The position numbers and the translations under genes are program-made. The notes under the pieces were generated by a model. It searched no databases and was not told where the DNA came from. It saw only the letters and a list, made by a program, of their open reading frames with translations. Below, in pieces: positions 30,258 to 40,499 of a stretch of DNA of 64,000 bases. The DNA lies in assembly GCF_003337435.1 (NCBI RefSeq), contig NZ_QPJS01000001.1:859900-923899 (forward strand), given 5' to 3'. Source of the DNA: Schleiferia thermophila. GTDB taxonomy: Bacteria; Bacteroidota; Bacteroidia; Flavobacteriales; Schleiferiaceae. Every line of letters begins with the position of its first letter. Within the stretch, counting starts at the first letter, position 1.

Positions 30258-33127
30258 CTAATTTGAGGCAAAAAAATGTAAATGCCCAGCACATCCATGG
30301 GCAAAACGGGTTCTACCACTGTGTACGAGTTGCCGTTGACCAGATTTTTAAACCGGGTGTGGCATTCCACCAGATGGCGGCCTCTTTGCCATGCGACGGG
30401 GTCGGTGATCGTGCGAAAGGTTTTTTCGTCCAGCACCCAGGCCATTTCCTCCTTTAACCAATAGGCCTTTTCTTCATCCTCGATGTTTTGGACGGGTTTT
30501 GCATTCATCAGCAGGTGCATGGCGGTATCTTTATCCAGGAAGTGACTTTCGCTTACGTCACCTACATATCCCCACAACCACATTTCTTCAGCCACTATGT
30601 ATTTGCCGGTAGCCTGTTCGGCAATGACGTTGCGCACCCGAAACAGAAACAGTACAGTTTTTTGATTGACCTCTGCACATCGCAGCACGGCCGCTCTGGC
30701 AGCGCAGCCCTGGTCTCGTTGAAAGGCGCTGTTGATGATGTATTGCGCCAGATGTTGGGTAAAGGGATGGTTCCGGCCGATGTATTTGAATCCGGCAGGG
30801 GTAGGCGATTTGAACGAAACCTGAATTTGCGTGGAGTCGGTCAGCAAAAGACGCAGACGCTCCGGGATGTTGGTAGTGTACAGCTTGTACCCATCTTTTA
30901 TTGCATCCACCTGAACTCCCATAAACCGCAGCGCATCCACTACAAACTGTTCTACGGCTTTTACATCGCCGATGGCTTCGTCTACTTCGCGCAGGTCGGC
31001 TTCGATTTCGCGGGGATTGATGGTGTTTTGGGCAAAGATGCTTCGCAGGGCCTCTTCTTTCTGCCGGGCCTCATCATAGGCAATGGCTACGCGCTTTTTT
31101 TCATTTTCAATATCCTCGTCTTCAAACAAGGAGCGCTGGCGGTGGACCTGTTTTGTCAAAATTGATGATTTTAACAAAATGGCTTTTGCAACGGCTTCCA
31201 TCACCGTGGTGCTGTTTTCAGGGAAGGGGACCGAGATGCCTAAAGAGGCCTTTATATCACGGGCTTTGCGAAGCAGTACGTCCAGTACTGCACCATCCAC
31301 GGGATTGTTATTGCCGTACAACAGAGCCACCTCTACGGTTTCGGCCAGTTGTCCGAAGCGATCAATACGCCCTTCCCGCTGCTCCAGCCGGTTGGGGTTC
31401 CAGGGCAGATCGTAATGCAGCAATGCATTGAAGGATTCCTGGAGGTTGATGCCTTCACTCAGGCAGTCGGTGGCAATGAGCAATCGCCTTTCCGATTTGT
31501 TCATTTCGGCGATTTTCTCCCTGCGCAGTTCATCGTTCAGTTCGCTGGTGACGACTTCGATATGGAGGTTTTTAAAGTTTCTTCCCGTCAGGTTATTTTT
31601 AAAAATTTTTCCTAAATAATTGGCTGTTTGAATGTAGCGGCAAAAGACAATGGGGTTGTACCCTCTTTCAAGAAAGTTTTTAATCTGAGCGAGTGCTTCT
31701 TTGGCTTTATGGTCGTGCTCAATTCCACAAAGATCTTTCAATCTACAGGCATATTCCAGGAGTCGTTTTGCCTCAGAATCCTGTACGACTTTTCCTTTTT
31801 TTCCAAGCGCCGACAGGGGCAGGTTGTCGTCAGAAGCAAAGTCATTATCCATCACGCTTTCGGCCACATCTGCCTGCTCGGGCGCGTTGTGCGGGTCATC
31901 GTCTTCGTCGGTAATCATCTTTTTCTGTGCTTTTTTGGTGAGCATGGAGATACCGGCAGCCGGGCTGCTCATCACTCCGCGCAGCAGTGCCAATGCTTCC
32001 CAGTAGGCATAGCGTTGACTGTGCGTGTTGGAATGGTTTTTCCTTACAATTTCACGGGCGTACTCCAGAATATCATCGAATACCGCTGCGTAGTTTTCGC
32101 TGATCTCATAATCTCTTTCTATGGAAATGCGCACAGGAAACCGGGTTTCTTCATCGAGCCAATTCTGCACATCGCCTCTGCGCCTTTGGATAAAGTATCC
32201 GGCAATTTTTTTCCTTTCTTTTTGGCTGGAATGTAGCAGATCCATGTTTTCAAATTCAGGATTCAGCAAGCCCAGCAGCGATTGAAACTCTTCCTGTTTT
32301 CCGCTGTGCGGTGTTGCCGTCAGGAGCACCAAATGCTGATTTGGTTTTTTTGCGATGAGGTGAAGTAGGTGGTACCGCTGCTGCTGTGAATCATTGGCAC
32401 CGGCAGGCCTGGCACAGGTATGGACTTCATCTACGATGATCAGTTTAGGGCAATGGTCGACAAAGACCTGAAGTTTGTTTCCCGACTTAATGTAGTCAAT
32501 GGAAATGACTTGAAAAGGAAAGGCGCGGAAGATGTTTTCGTGGGTTTTGATTTGCCTTTCAAGGGAAGAGGCCGTACCGGACCGAATGATCACCGCTTCA
32601 ATGCCGAATTTATCTTTCAGTTCGTCCTGCCACTGGTCGCACAGGTGGGGAGGGCAGACAACGGCAAAGCTGTTGATTTCTCTTCTTTCGTACAGTTCCT
32701 TGGCGATCAGCAAGGCTTCGATGGTCTTCCCCACACCTACGTCATCGGCTATCAGAAGCCGGGTGGTGTGCTGCTTCAGCGCCATGATCAGGGGCACCAT
32801 CTGATAAGGCCTTGGACGAAAGGAAATTTTGCCCAGGCAGCGAAAGGGACCGGCCGCATTGCGAAACGTCAACCGGGCTGCATTGTACAAAAGTTTAGCA
32901 GATGAGAAATTGCCCAAATCGTTTGCTGAAGGTTTGTCGAAGTCGTAGTGCCGGAGCTCATGGTGCATGTCCAGTAACGGAAGGTAAATACCGGTGATTT
33001 CTTCATCGGATCCTCCCAAAGGTTTTAACAACATTAGCTCCGGATCCTCCGATGGCAGCACTACCCAAGGTCTGTTGCGAAAGGTCACCAGGCTGCCGGG
33101 TTTATAGTCGAAAACGGTTGCCATCAT
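30251..33127 (-). CDS. SNF2/HepA-like helicase, DrmD-like
   Basis: A 958-aa superfamily 2 ATPase. The helicase core starts at about residue 115: RPYQMVPLIMAL (Q-like), Walker A ADDVGVGKTIEALLIAKEL, motif II IVDEVHTC, motif III LLTATPHSG, motif V IATDCLSEGINLQ and motif VI LEQREGRIDRFGQ. The C-terminal 300 residues match the extension of class 1 DISARM helicase DrmD in general layout (inference). Its start overlaps the stop of the upstream giant helicase gene by four bases (ATGA), so the two are translated together. It probably works with that helicase and the methyltransferase in phage restriction. Confidence 0.87.
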   Translation of the reverse strand: MMATVFDYKPGSLVTFRNRPWVVLPSEDPELMLLKPLGGSDEEITGIYLPLLDMHHELRHYDFDKPSANDLGNFSSAKLLYNAARLTFRNAAGPFRCLGKISFRPRPYQMVPLIMALKQHTTRLLIADDVGVGKTIEALLIAKELYERREINSFAVVCPPHLCDQWQDELKDKFGIEAVIIRSGTASSLERQIKTHENIFRAFPFQVISIDYIKSGNKLQVFVDHCPKLIIVDEVHTCARPAGANDSQQQRYHLLHLIAKKPNQHLVLLTATPHSGKQEEFQSLLGLLNPEFENMDLLHSSQKERKKIAGYFIQRRRGDVQNWLDEETRFPVRISIERDYEISENYAAVFDDILEYAREIVRKNHSNTHSQRYAYWEALALLRGVMSSPAAGISMLTKKAQKKMITDEDDDPHNAPEQADVAESVMDNDFASDDNLPLSALGKKGKVVQDSEAKRLLEYACRLKDLCGIEHDHKAKEALAQIKNFLERGYNPIVFCRYIQTANYLGKIFKNNLTGRNFKNLHIEVVTSELNDELRREKIAEMNKSERRLLIATDCLSEGINLQESFNALLHYDLPWNPNRLEQREGRIDRFGQLAETVEVALLYGNNNPVDGAVLDVLLRKARDIKASLGISVPFPENSTTVMEAVAKAILLKSSILTKQVHRQRSLFEDEDIENEKKRVAIAYDEARQKEEALRSIFAQNTINPREIEADLREVDEAIGDVKAVEQFVVDALRFMGVQVDAIKDGYKLYTTNIPERLRLLLTDSTQIQVSFKSPTPAGFKYIGRNHPFTQHLAQYIINSAFQRDQGCAARAAVLRCAEVNQKTVLFLFRVRNVIAEQATGKYIVAEEMWLWGYVGDVSESHFLDKDTAMHLLMNAKPVQNIEDEEKAYWLKEEMAWVLDEKTFRTITDPVAWQRGRHLVECHTRFKNLVNGNSYTVVEPVLPMDVLGIYIFLPQISE

Positions 33128-36100
33128 TTTTCTTTTACTTTTTTAAAAATGTCAGGGCGTGTGGCAATCAAGTCTTCCAGCGGGTCTTTGTAGTACCAGG
33201 ACAGTACCTGATAGCCGGCATTTTTTAGCGCGGCACGCTTTGCCATGTCATGCTTCCTTACTTCAGGATCATCGTGTGGGGTGCCGTCACAGAAAATGTA
33301 TATATTGGGTTTATAAAAGAAATCCGGTCGGACAAACATTTTATTTACCTTCGGTTGCGCTTCATCCGGCAATCGGATACCCTTTTTATAGAGGAATTTT
33401 AAAAATTTTTCTTCAGTGCTGCTGTTTGAATCAATGGATGATAAGAGGAAGTGATAATGCTCATCATAGCTATTGAATGATTGATTGGATATGATTTCCA
33501 ATGTTGAATTTTGCAAGTTTTTAAGCGCATCCCGGATCAAATTTCGGTCAATTTGATGGTGATACGATTGGTTATAGTAACTTAATAAATCGTCATAAGT
33601 GGCTGGAATTACTTCTCCTTCTTCCTCTACACCATTTTTGAAAAAGCACAGTTTGTAGGCTTCTGTCATAATGGCATGGTAAGTGGAGGGATGATCTACG
33701 ATTTGGGAGAGCACCCCCAGGCTTCCTTCAGCTGCTTCGTAGATGAGTATGTTTGGAGCTTCATCGTCACCCATAATAGAGGCGCCTATCTCATTGGCTT
33801 CCACCTGGAAATAATTTTCGATGGCCCGCTTAATGGCAAACATTAGGGTAATTACTCCATTGCTGCCACCAGCAAGGCCGAGTGCTTTTACAGGCTGAAT
33901 GTACAAGGCATTGGCTGTGTCAGAAGTAAACAGCTTTACATCTTTTAAACTGTCAACCTCACCGGCATTTATTTTTTCTTCTTTTTGTTTTTTGCTTTGC
34001 CAGTAGCCTGTATTCAGATTAAGGGTAAAACCATCTTCATTCGAAGTCCGCCATTTCAAATTCAGTTTAAAAATCCGGCAGGTCGGAATATAATGGATGT
34101 GTAATAGTTTTTCATTGCCTATACTTACGATTCCTTCGGTTGTGTTTTCGAAGCCGCTATCAACGGCAAAATAGGTTTGAACATCGTATCCTTTTTTGGT
34201 TCGTTCCTCTTCCTGGCAGGTAATTCTCTGTATTTCATAGGCTCGTGTTTCCGCCATTTCAAGTAATGTGGTATGTACATGTTTGCTGTAATCCAGTTGT
34301 AAGTGTTCATTGATAATGGGGTCTACTTCGTACCCATATTGTTTGTCGAAGAGGAAGTATCCGGTTTTGGGACAGATTTTTCCTTTCTTCAAATTAAGGT
34401 CAGCTTCTGTCAGAATCATGCGGTCCACCCGGTATTTAGTACCATCGTGATAGATCACATTGCGCGGCCCGAATTCACTCAATGCAATAAAACGAGGCCT
34501 TGAGAGGTACTCGCCACCGCCCTCATTGGTCTCCAAAAATGAGCGGATGGGAAGACGGGTAAAGTTGTAACCTGGTAAAAATCCTTCGGCAGCCAGATAG
34601 CGATAGGGATAAAACTCGGACTGATCGCCAAAGTTATTAATGCCATCCGAAGATGCGTTCAGCAGCAAGTCTCTTTGTCTTTCGGCCTGTCGGAGGCTTT
34701 TGTGCGCTTCTTTTTTCTTCTCGTGATCGTTTTCATAAATTCTGTTTTCGATGATGGAGGTAGCCGCTTTGATTTGACTTTGTGCAGCTTTATAGAGTTT
34801 TCTCCAGCGGTCAAGCGAACGGTCAAAAGCGTGCAGAAAGGAATCAATGTTTTGTTTTATCCAGTCGTCGGTAAACCACGAGGGTTTTCTTTTAACCGCC
34901 TCGTTTTTGAAATAGGCATCATCAATTACTTTTTTGTAATACCGTAGGATTTCCGCCTTTTCGTTTTCACTGATATTGAGTGTGTCAGCAATTTCCTGCT
35001 TCAGCGGAAGGCTTTCAAATCGGCTAATATCGACCAGGTCGCCGAGAGAGTTGTTCGGGGTGCTCAAGGGCTTCCGGGTAAGAATGGAAGCATTCAGATG
35101 ACTTCGCAGAAGTTCCTCATTCATCAGATCCATTCGCGGAGCCGATACACTGCCGGCTACCATTTGGGTGGCGTGTTTGAAGTAATGCCGGTCATGAGCG
35201 CTGAAATTGGAGCAATAGACCAGCACCAGTGCGGCCTGTCCGCTTCGGCCTGCACGCCCACTACGTTGTGCGTAGTTGGCCGGTGATGGCGGCACGTTGC
35301 GCATATGTACAATGGAAAGGTCGGAAATGTCAATTCCCAATTCCATGGTGGGCGAACAGAACAGTGCAGAAATTTCTCCAGTTCTGAATTTTTCCTCGCG
35401 TATTTTTCTTACCTCTGAATTGATCTGCCCGGTGTGTTCGCGGCCTTCAATAGGCTTAATGTCCTGGAAATTGGTCATGTAAAACCGCTGGAAATATTCG
35501 TTTGGCCTTAATTGCTGAGGCCTGTAGGAATAATGCTTAATTAAGTCAGGTATCAGATTTTCACCGTCTCCTCTACGCCAGATGAGGTTGTCAACTTTTA
35601 ACTGGTAAATGCCGGCTTCTTTATTAGCCTCCGTTTTAGCTGATCTCCTGACCAGCCATCCTGCCTGGCTAAGAAAATCGAATAGTTCATAAGTGAAATT
35701 TTCATAGGCCTCATTTCCTTGGATTTTAATTCCGTAATTGGCAGCTTTATTTTTTAAATATCGACCAAAATCGCTTGTAAAACCCGCGCTTTTGGAATAC
35801 AAAGTTCTTTGGGAGGAAGATAATCGCTCCACCCGTATGCAATTGGGGACTTCCAGTAGTTCATGTTCGTCCAATGTCCAGGGTTCTTTCAGTTTTTCCT
35901 TAATTTTTTTTGCATTGGATGCCATCACACCCGGTTCGAGCATGGAGAAACTAAGTGCATACGATTTTCTGAAGAAATCAAATACCTGATGGAGGAATTC
36001 CTGTCGTTCATTTGCTGTCATGGCCCTAAGCAAACGGTTGGATTGCCAGAGCGAGTCGTCGCATACGGATTCTGCCAAATGCTTATATTCGAAGGTAAGC

Positions 36101-38304
36101 AAAGCGCACTGTTCAAGGTTGGGTAAAACCACGCGCCAGCTTCGCCTTAAATCCTGCAACAGCCGGTACATGATAAAGTCTTTAAAGACATCATCGTTTT
36201 CTTTTTTTTGACCGGGAAAATTTGCGGGTTGTCTGGCATACTGGTCCTGGCTCAGGTTCAGACACTCAAAAACCTTTTCGGCGATATTCGAGTAATCAAG
36301 AGTATGGTATTTATCAAGTGCTTTAACGATTGCTGCCCGCAACTGACCTATTTTGACAAAGTCATTGAAATGGCCCGCTTGTAGGGAAGCATCCTGCCGG
36401 TTATCGGTAAAACTTAAGAGTTTTTGCTTCTCTGGGGCCTCTCTAAATTCGCGCAAAAGCATGATGGTCTCAAAGGATAAAACCGTGGTGGCAGTGCTTC
36501 GCCCTTCGCCCCCCAGTTTTGTCACTTTGGTCCATTCGGCAGTCTGGTTATCGTAGATGGCTCCAGAGGTGGGGTCGATCATTAGTGGTGAAGGAATAAA
36601 CCAACCTTCAAAATCCTTAGGTTCTGTAAAGGAATATTCCCCTGTTCTGGTAAACCATATTTTGCGCGGTAGCCGAGCTTCTCGCTCTTTCTTTAATTTT
36701 CTTGATCCGTCTTTTCTGGGCGAGTTAAACCAGGTTTCGGGCAGTTCAGGAATATCACGGTCGGCATCCCAAATCGGTTCTTCATACTCCTCATGTTGAA
36801 TAAATAAGTAGCCCTCTTCAGTATCGGTGTAGTCTTCATCATCTACTACATCATTAAATTCTCGGGGCAAGATGGTGGAGTCACTTTTGTTTAACTTAAC
36901 ACAATAGAATTCATGCCCTGATATTCTGCTAAATACAAGTGGAAACAAGCGGGTATTCTTACTATCAGCATACAGTCCGGCATCCAGACTTAATTCTCTT
37001 GATTTCTGATCGCCCAGTGTGGAATAGACAGAACCTGTTTGGGCAATGAATTGATGAATGCGGTAGGGAAGATAATTTTTCTGTTTATCAGGGTTAGTAT
37101 TTAACACATTTGCCCATTCCAGCAGTCGTTCCAAATGGTTTAAAGCATCCTCCTTAGGTACCTCTGCATTTTCTGCAAGTTGTTCTGCTATTTTCGAAAG
37201 TTCTATGGGTTTACGCCTTACCCAGACACCTTCTTTAAACTCCAGTGCTATTTGTTTTTCGATCCAGTTAGCCGTAGGGTGTTTTTCAAAATCAGCTGCA
37301 TCTGACGGTTGTGAGAATCCACTTTGAATTGCGTTTCTGAGATCTTCTTTTGACGGCGAATACTCCAGACTCAGACTTCTGACGAGATATTCATTGACCA
37401 CCTGTTCAGGCTGAATATCCGACCCAAATATGGTGGATGCCACTTCGGCCACTTTCTTTTTCTGTTCATGGAGGGTTGTGGCATCACCTGATACCATGGT
37501 GGCAGAGGTTCCGATACAGGTTATTTTGTTGGATGCAGCAGATTTAATCCTTCGTATAAGAATGGAGACATCAGATCCTTGCCGGCCCCGGTAGGTATGT
37601 AGCTCATCAAACACCAAAAATCTGATGTTTTCTAAAAAATTTTTCCTGATTTCTAAATCCCTTCCACTTCTGGTCATCATCAATTCCAGCATCATGTAGT
37701 TTGTTAAAAGGATGTGCGGAGGGTTGGCCTTCAGTTGATCTTTCTGCTCATTTGTTTCCTGTCCGGTGTATTGATCGAAGGTTATCGGAAAAGGTGTGTT
37801 GTATCTTTTTTCGTAGGCGTCTTTGAATTTCGCGATTTCTTTGTACTGCGAATTGATCAGGGCGTTCATCGGATAAACTACCACAGCAAGTATTTTATTG
37901 GTAGCTGATACGCCTTGATGAAGAACGTGATTGAAAATAGTGGCCAGGTAGGTGAGCGATTTACCTGAGCCCGTTCCGGATGTTACGATAAACTCCTTTC
38001 CGGATACGCCCAATCGGATGGCTTCTTCCTGATGTTTGTACAAATTTTTAAATCCCGAAAAAATCTTTTTGAACTCTTCGTGAAGAATGCCTTCGTCACA
38101 GAGGTCATGGATGGGTTTTGAGCTTTCAAAAGTGGGATTAAACTGTACCAAAGGTTCAGGCCAAAGCTTTTTGTTGTCTATTTCAGCTTTGACGGTATCC
38201 AAAATTCTTGGATCTTTTATAACCAAAAAGCTTTGGATGTAGGAATTGTATTTTTGGATTAATGCTTCGTGAAATCCGAGGATGTTCATATGACGGTATT
38301 TCAT
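33124..38304 (-). CDS. Giant YprA-family DEAD/DEAH helicase with DUF1998 region and C-terminal VSR/DUF559-like nuclease (DrmA-DrmB-like fusion)
   Basis: A 1726-aa protein, the first gene of the defence operon. The helicase core begins at about residue 90: YKHQEEAI, Walker A TSGTGSGKS (about 108-116), VFDELHTYRGRQGSDVS (about 231-247), GTSATM, and motif VI YAQRSGRAGRSGQAALV. A DUF1998 region follows towards the C-terminus (ALGLAGGSNGVITLMFAIKRAI, ILIYEAAEGSLGVL, LLSYYNQSYHHQIDR). In it, the usual CYxCLLSY is TYDDLLSY, so the zinc cysteines are mostly missing. The last 100 residues look like a PD-(D/E)xK nuclease of the VSR/DUF559 type: RPDFFY, IYIFCDGTPHDD, KRAALKNAGYQVLSWYY. The layout resembles DISARM DrmA plus DrmB fused, or Druantia DruE, with its own nuclease. 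Confidence 0.88.
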   Translation of the reverse strand: MKYRHMNILGFHEALIQKYNSYIQSFLVIKDPRILDTVKAEIDNKKLWPEPLVQFNPTFESSKPIHDLCDEGILHEEFKKIFSGFKNLYKHQEEAIRLGVSGKEFIVTSGTGSGKSLTYLATIFNHVLHQGVSATNKILAVVVYPMNALINSQYKEIAKFKDAYEKRYNTPFPITFDQYTGQETNEQKDQLKANPPHILLTNYMMLELMMTRSGRDLEIRKNFLENIRFLVFDELHTYRGRQGSDVSILIRRIKSAASNKITCIGTSATMVSGDATTLHEQKKKVAEVASTIFGSDIQPEQVVNEYLVRSLSLEYSPSKEDLRNAIQSGFSQPSDAADFEKHPTANWIEKQIALEFKEGVWVRRKPIELSKIAEQLAENAEVPKEDALNHLERLLEWANVLNTNPDKQKNYLPYRIHQFIAQTGSVYSTLGDQKSRELSLDAGLYADSKNTRLFPLVFSRISGHEFYCVKLNKSDSTILPREFNDVVDDEDYTDTEEGYLFIQHEEYEEPIWDADRDIPELPETWFNSPRKDGSRKLKKEREARLPRKIWFTRTGEYSFTEPKDFEGWFIPSPLMIDPTSGAIYDNQTAEWTKVTKLGGEGRSTATTVLSFETIMLLREFREAPEKQKLLSFTDNRQDASLQAGHFNDFVKIGQLRAAIVKALDKYHTLDYSNIAEKVFECLNLSQDQYARQPANFPGQKKENDDVFKDFIMYRLLQDLRRSWRVVLPNLEQCALLTFEYKHLAESVCDDSLWQSNRLLRAMTANERQEFLHQVFDFFRKSYALSFSMLEPGVMASNAKKIKEKLKEPWTLDEHELLEVPNCIRVERLSSSQRTLYSKSAGFTSDFGRYLKNKAANYGIKIQGNEAYENFTYELFDFLSQAGWLVRRSAKTEANKEAGIYQLKVDNLIWRRGDGENLIPDLIKHYSYRPQQLRPNEYFQRFYMTNFQDIKPIEGREHTGQINSEVRKIREEKFRTGEISALFCSPTMELGIDISDLSIVHMRNVPPSPANYAQRSGRAGRSGQAALVLVYCSNFSAHDRHYFKHATQMVAGSVSAPRMDLMNEELLRSHLNASILTRKPLSTPNNSLGDLVDISRFESLPLKQEIADTLNISENEKAEILRYYKKVIDDAYFKNEAVKRKPSWFTDDWIKQNIDSFLHAFDRSLDRWRKLYKAAQSQIKAATSIIENRIYENDHEKKKEAHKSLRQAERQRDLLLNASSDGINNFGDQSEFYPYRYLAAEGFLPGYNFTRLPIRSFLETNEGGGEYLSRPRFIALSEFGPRNVIYHDGTKYRVDRMILTEADLNLKKGKICPKTGYFLFDKQYGYEVDPIINEHLQLDYSKHVHTTLLEMAETRAYEIQRITCQEEERTKKGYDVQTYFAVDSGFENTTEGIVSIGNEKLLHIHYIPTCRIFKLNLKWRTSNEDGFTLNLNTGYWQSKKQKEEKINAGEVDSLKDVKLFTSDTANALYIQPVKALGLAGGSNGVITLMFAIKRAIENYFQVEANEIGASIMGDDEAPNILIYEAAEGSLGVLSQIVDHPSTYHAIMTEAYKLCFFKNGVEEEGEVIPATYDDLLSYYNQSYHHQIDRNLIRDALKNLQNSTLEIISNQSFNSYDEHYHFLLSSIDSNSSTEEKFLKFLYKKGIRLPDEAQPKVNKMFVRPDFFYKPNIYIFCDGTPHDDPEVRKHDMAKRAALKNAGYQVLSWYYKDPLEDLIATRPDIFKKVKEK

Positions 38305-38887
38305 TTATCTTCTTAGAATGCTTTCAACTTTGCCTTAATCGTTTCCAGGTATCAAATATCTTGTCGGATGTCAAAATCTAAAAAATTTAAATTTGATTGA
38401 AAATAAATGTGCTTTCCCGGAATTTCTTTTGAAAATGATTCCTGCCAATCGGTCGCCCTTTTTTATGGTGAATGCTGCGAGGTCGACCTTAGCAGTGCCC
38501 GCAAATGCCGGTGCACAAACTTTCACAACCTCTGATTGAGTCTCCCTATCCAAAGGAAGTATTTTACCGGAGGTTCAGGATAAGGGCTCCTTCAAAGCAA
38601 CGCCTTCTGATTTCTTTAGATAAATACTTGCCTGTAATGTAAAGAATTTGGAGGGAAAGCACACACGGCGGATTTCGAGTTGACTTCCGATTGTGTAAAC
38701 CAAATCAGGAGTGCCAGGGGCTTGAAGGACATTTCGGAGCGCAATGGGGTGCTGTTAAAATCCGTTTTCTATGGAAAAAAAGTCCGGTACTTACCCGTAA
38801 ATCATGCAAACAGACTCTGTTGAATCAGATTTCAGGACCTTCAGGCTTGCCCTCTGCGATGGGTGAAGTGCAGCTGCCCTGGTAAGA
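38305..38887. other. Spacer upstream of the defence operon
   Basis: About 580 bases with only short frames on either strand and no family resemblance. The operon promoter should lie here on the minus strand, but no clear TTG/TAnnTTTG pair is seen. Confidence 0.4.
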
Positions 38888-39874
38888 TCAATGATCGTTT
38901 AATTTCTCCAGTTCCAATGCCAGTATTCTGAGGTCTTGCATTAAGTTGATATAGGCTTCCAGCTGGTCGTACATATTGGCTCTGTTGATGAGTTGAGAGG
39001 CGGTGTATTTTCCTCCTTTTCCAAAATATTGGTTATCTATTTTTTGTTTGTTTTTTTCTTTTGTGTCGGCAATTTGTCCATAGCCTAGCCATTTGTCAAC
39101 TAGTTGTTGTCTTAATGATTTCTCATTTTTATCAGGATTTTCATAGGTTAAATAATACCAGATCGGGGCCGGAAAAATTGATGAAGTTTCCGGAGCTGTC
39201 CAAATGTCTTTGAGCGCATTTCTCGGATGGTAATAGGTTATTTTTCGCTTGTTTGTCAGGATCAAAATCCCCAGTGTAGCTTCAATCAGACCGGTGCCGA
39301 TACCGATCACTTCAGGAGTATTTCCAGAGGTATTATTGGCTAAAAGGATACCCGCTGAAATGGCTCCTATGGCTCCTACTACAATAGCGCTTACTGTGAG
39401 TTTTGTTTCAATAGTATTTTCTTTTCCTTTGATAAAAGTCGCTATTTGATCAGCCCGTTCTTCTTCGCAGTCCATCTCACTTGCAATGGCTGAAATTTCC
39501 AGTGAAGAAGTGTTTATTTTTTGATAAATATTCTGCGATAGTTCAACTAATTTTATTTTTTTTTCCAAGGTAGGATTGATGCTATAGGACTTTTTTAAAT
39601 GCACGAATTCAGTCAACAGGTCTAAAATGCCTATTGCATTGGCTGCATGGAGAGATTGAAATGAAAATGTATTTTTCAAAGTACTGTCAATGTCTAGGGT
39701 GTGGATGGGTTTTGGTAAATCGGCTTTTGTATAGGATTTAGCGGATGGTTGGTAGCAATTGTTTTTATCGGTTTGAGAGGTCAGCGGGCTATTTTTAAAA
39801 CCTGCACAAGAGGTTATCAGGAAAGTCACTAACGCAACGACACAAAATGCATTAGTGAACTCTGCAAAGTTCAT
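38888..39874 (-). CDS. Predicted lipoprotein with two membrane segments, unknown function
   Basis: From the ATG at 39874 the protein has 328 aa and starts with a lipoprotein signal (MNFAEFTNAFCVVALVTFLITSC, lipobox ITSC). The frame is open to 39970, but that would put a 32-residue polar extension before the signal. After a helical region come two hydrophobic stretches (VSAIVVGAIGAISAGILLA and IGIGTGLIEATLGILILT), then a polar domain with YHPRNALKDIW and ISWYYL-like aromatic patches, and a C-terminal helix. I do not recognise the family. No operon partner is evident. Confidence 0.65.
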   Translation of the reverse strand: MNFAEFTNAFCVVALVTFLITSCAGFKNSPLTSQTDKNNCYQPSAKSYTKADLPKPIHTLDIDSTLKNTFSFQSLHAANAIGILDLLTEFVHLKKSYSINPTLEKKIKLVELSQNIYQKINTSSLEISAIASEMDCEEERADQIATFIKGKENTIETKLTVSAIVVGAIGAISAGILLANNTSGNTPEVIGIGTGLIEATLGILILTNKRKITYYHPRNALKDIWTAPETSSIFPAPIWYYLTYENPDKNEKSLRQQLVDKWLGYGQIADTKEKNKQKIDNQYFGKGGKYTASQLINRANMYDQLEAYINLMQDLRILALELEKLNDH

Positions 39875-40499
39875 TTCATTTTTCGATTGTTTTGTATTGC
39901 TGTTAATTGCCATTTTACCGGTCTCTCGGTCGGCTGGGTTCGCTTTGTGGTATTGGTGAATGCGTGCCACTACATGGTATCAAGTACGGAGTTCAAAGTT
40001 ACATTAAATCGCATGGTTACATTAATAAATGATCAGCAGGAGAGGTACACGATTTTTACGGAGCATTTGGTATTCTTTTTTTCCTTTGTCTGAAGGAGGG
40101 TTGAGATTTTTCCATTTTTGAAAATGTCTGTGCCGCGACCGATAGACTGTCGACCAAGACGTCTTGCCGGTGGTTGAAAGATTGCTTGCCACCTTAAGTT
40201 CATTTGCCTTGTTGCAAATTTCGTTGGCTAGAGCAGTGCCCCGGTTATTTCTTTTGTCTTTAAGGGCATCTGTTATCCATCAGGTGCGGATTGTAGGGGA
40301 TGTACCTGACAAAATTGTCTATTGCCCACCGGTTGCCGGAAAAGTAAGCAGATACCGGTACGGGTTTTTAAAGCAGATGAAATCTGCAGGCTGATTCTTT
40401 GGATTCAGCATTCTAAAGTGTCAAGTGGATTTTTGTTAAATAAGCTTTTTGCAGTTAAATCCTGCAAAACAGAAAATTATACTTTTTCACCAGATTTTT
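39875..40499. other. Intergenic stretch with an unassigned open minus-strand segment
   Basis: No complete gene is seen. On the minus strand, 40022 to about 40276 is open for about 84 codons without a normal start (ITDALKDKRNNRG and LSTTGKTSWSTVYRSR are parts of it). It may be the tail of a decayed gene, but I cannot name the family. Confidence 0.35.

Noticed and set aside
30488..32905. Several plus-strand frames of 90-225 codons opposite the SNF2 helicase.
   Set aside because: They are antisense shadows of a gene with all helicase motifs in order.
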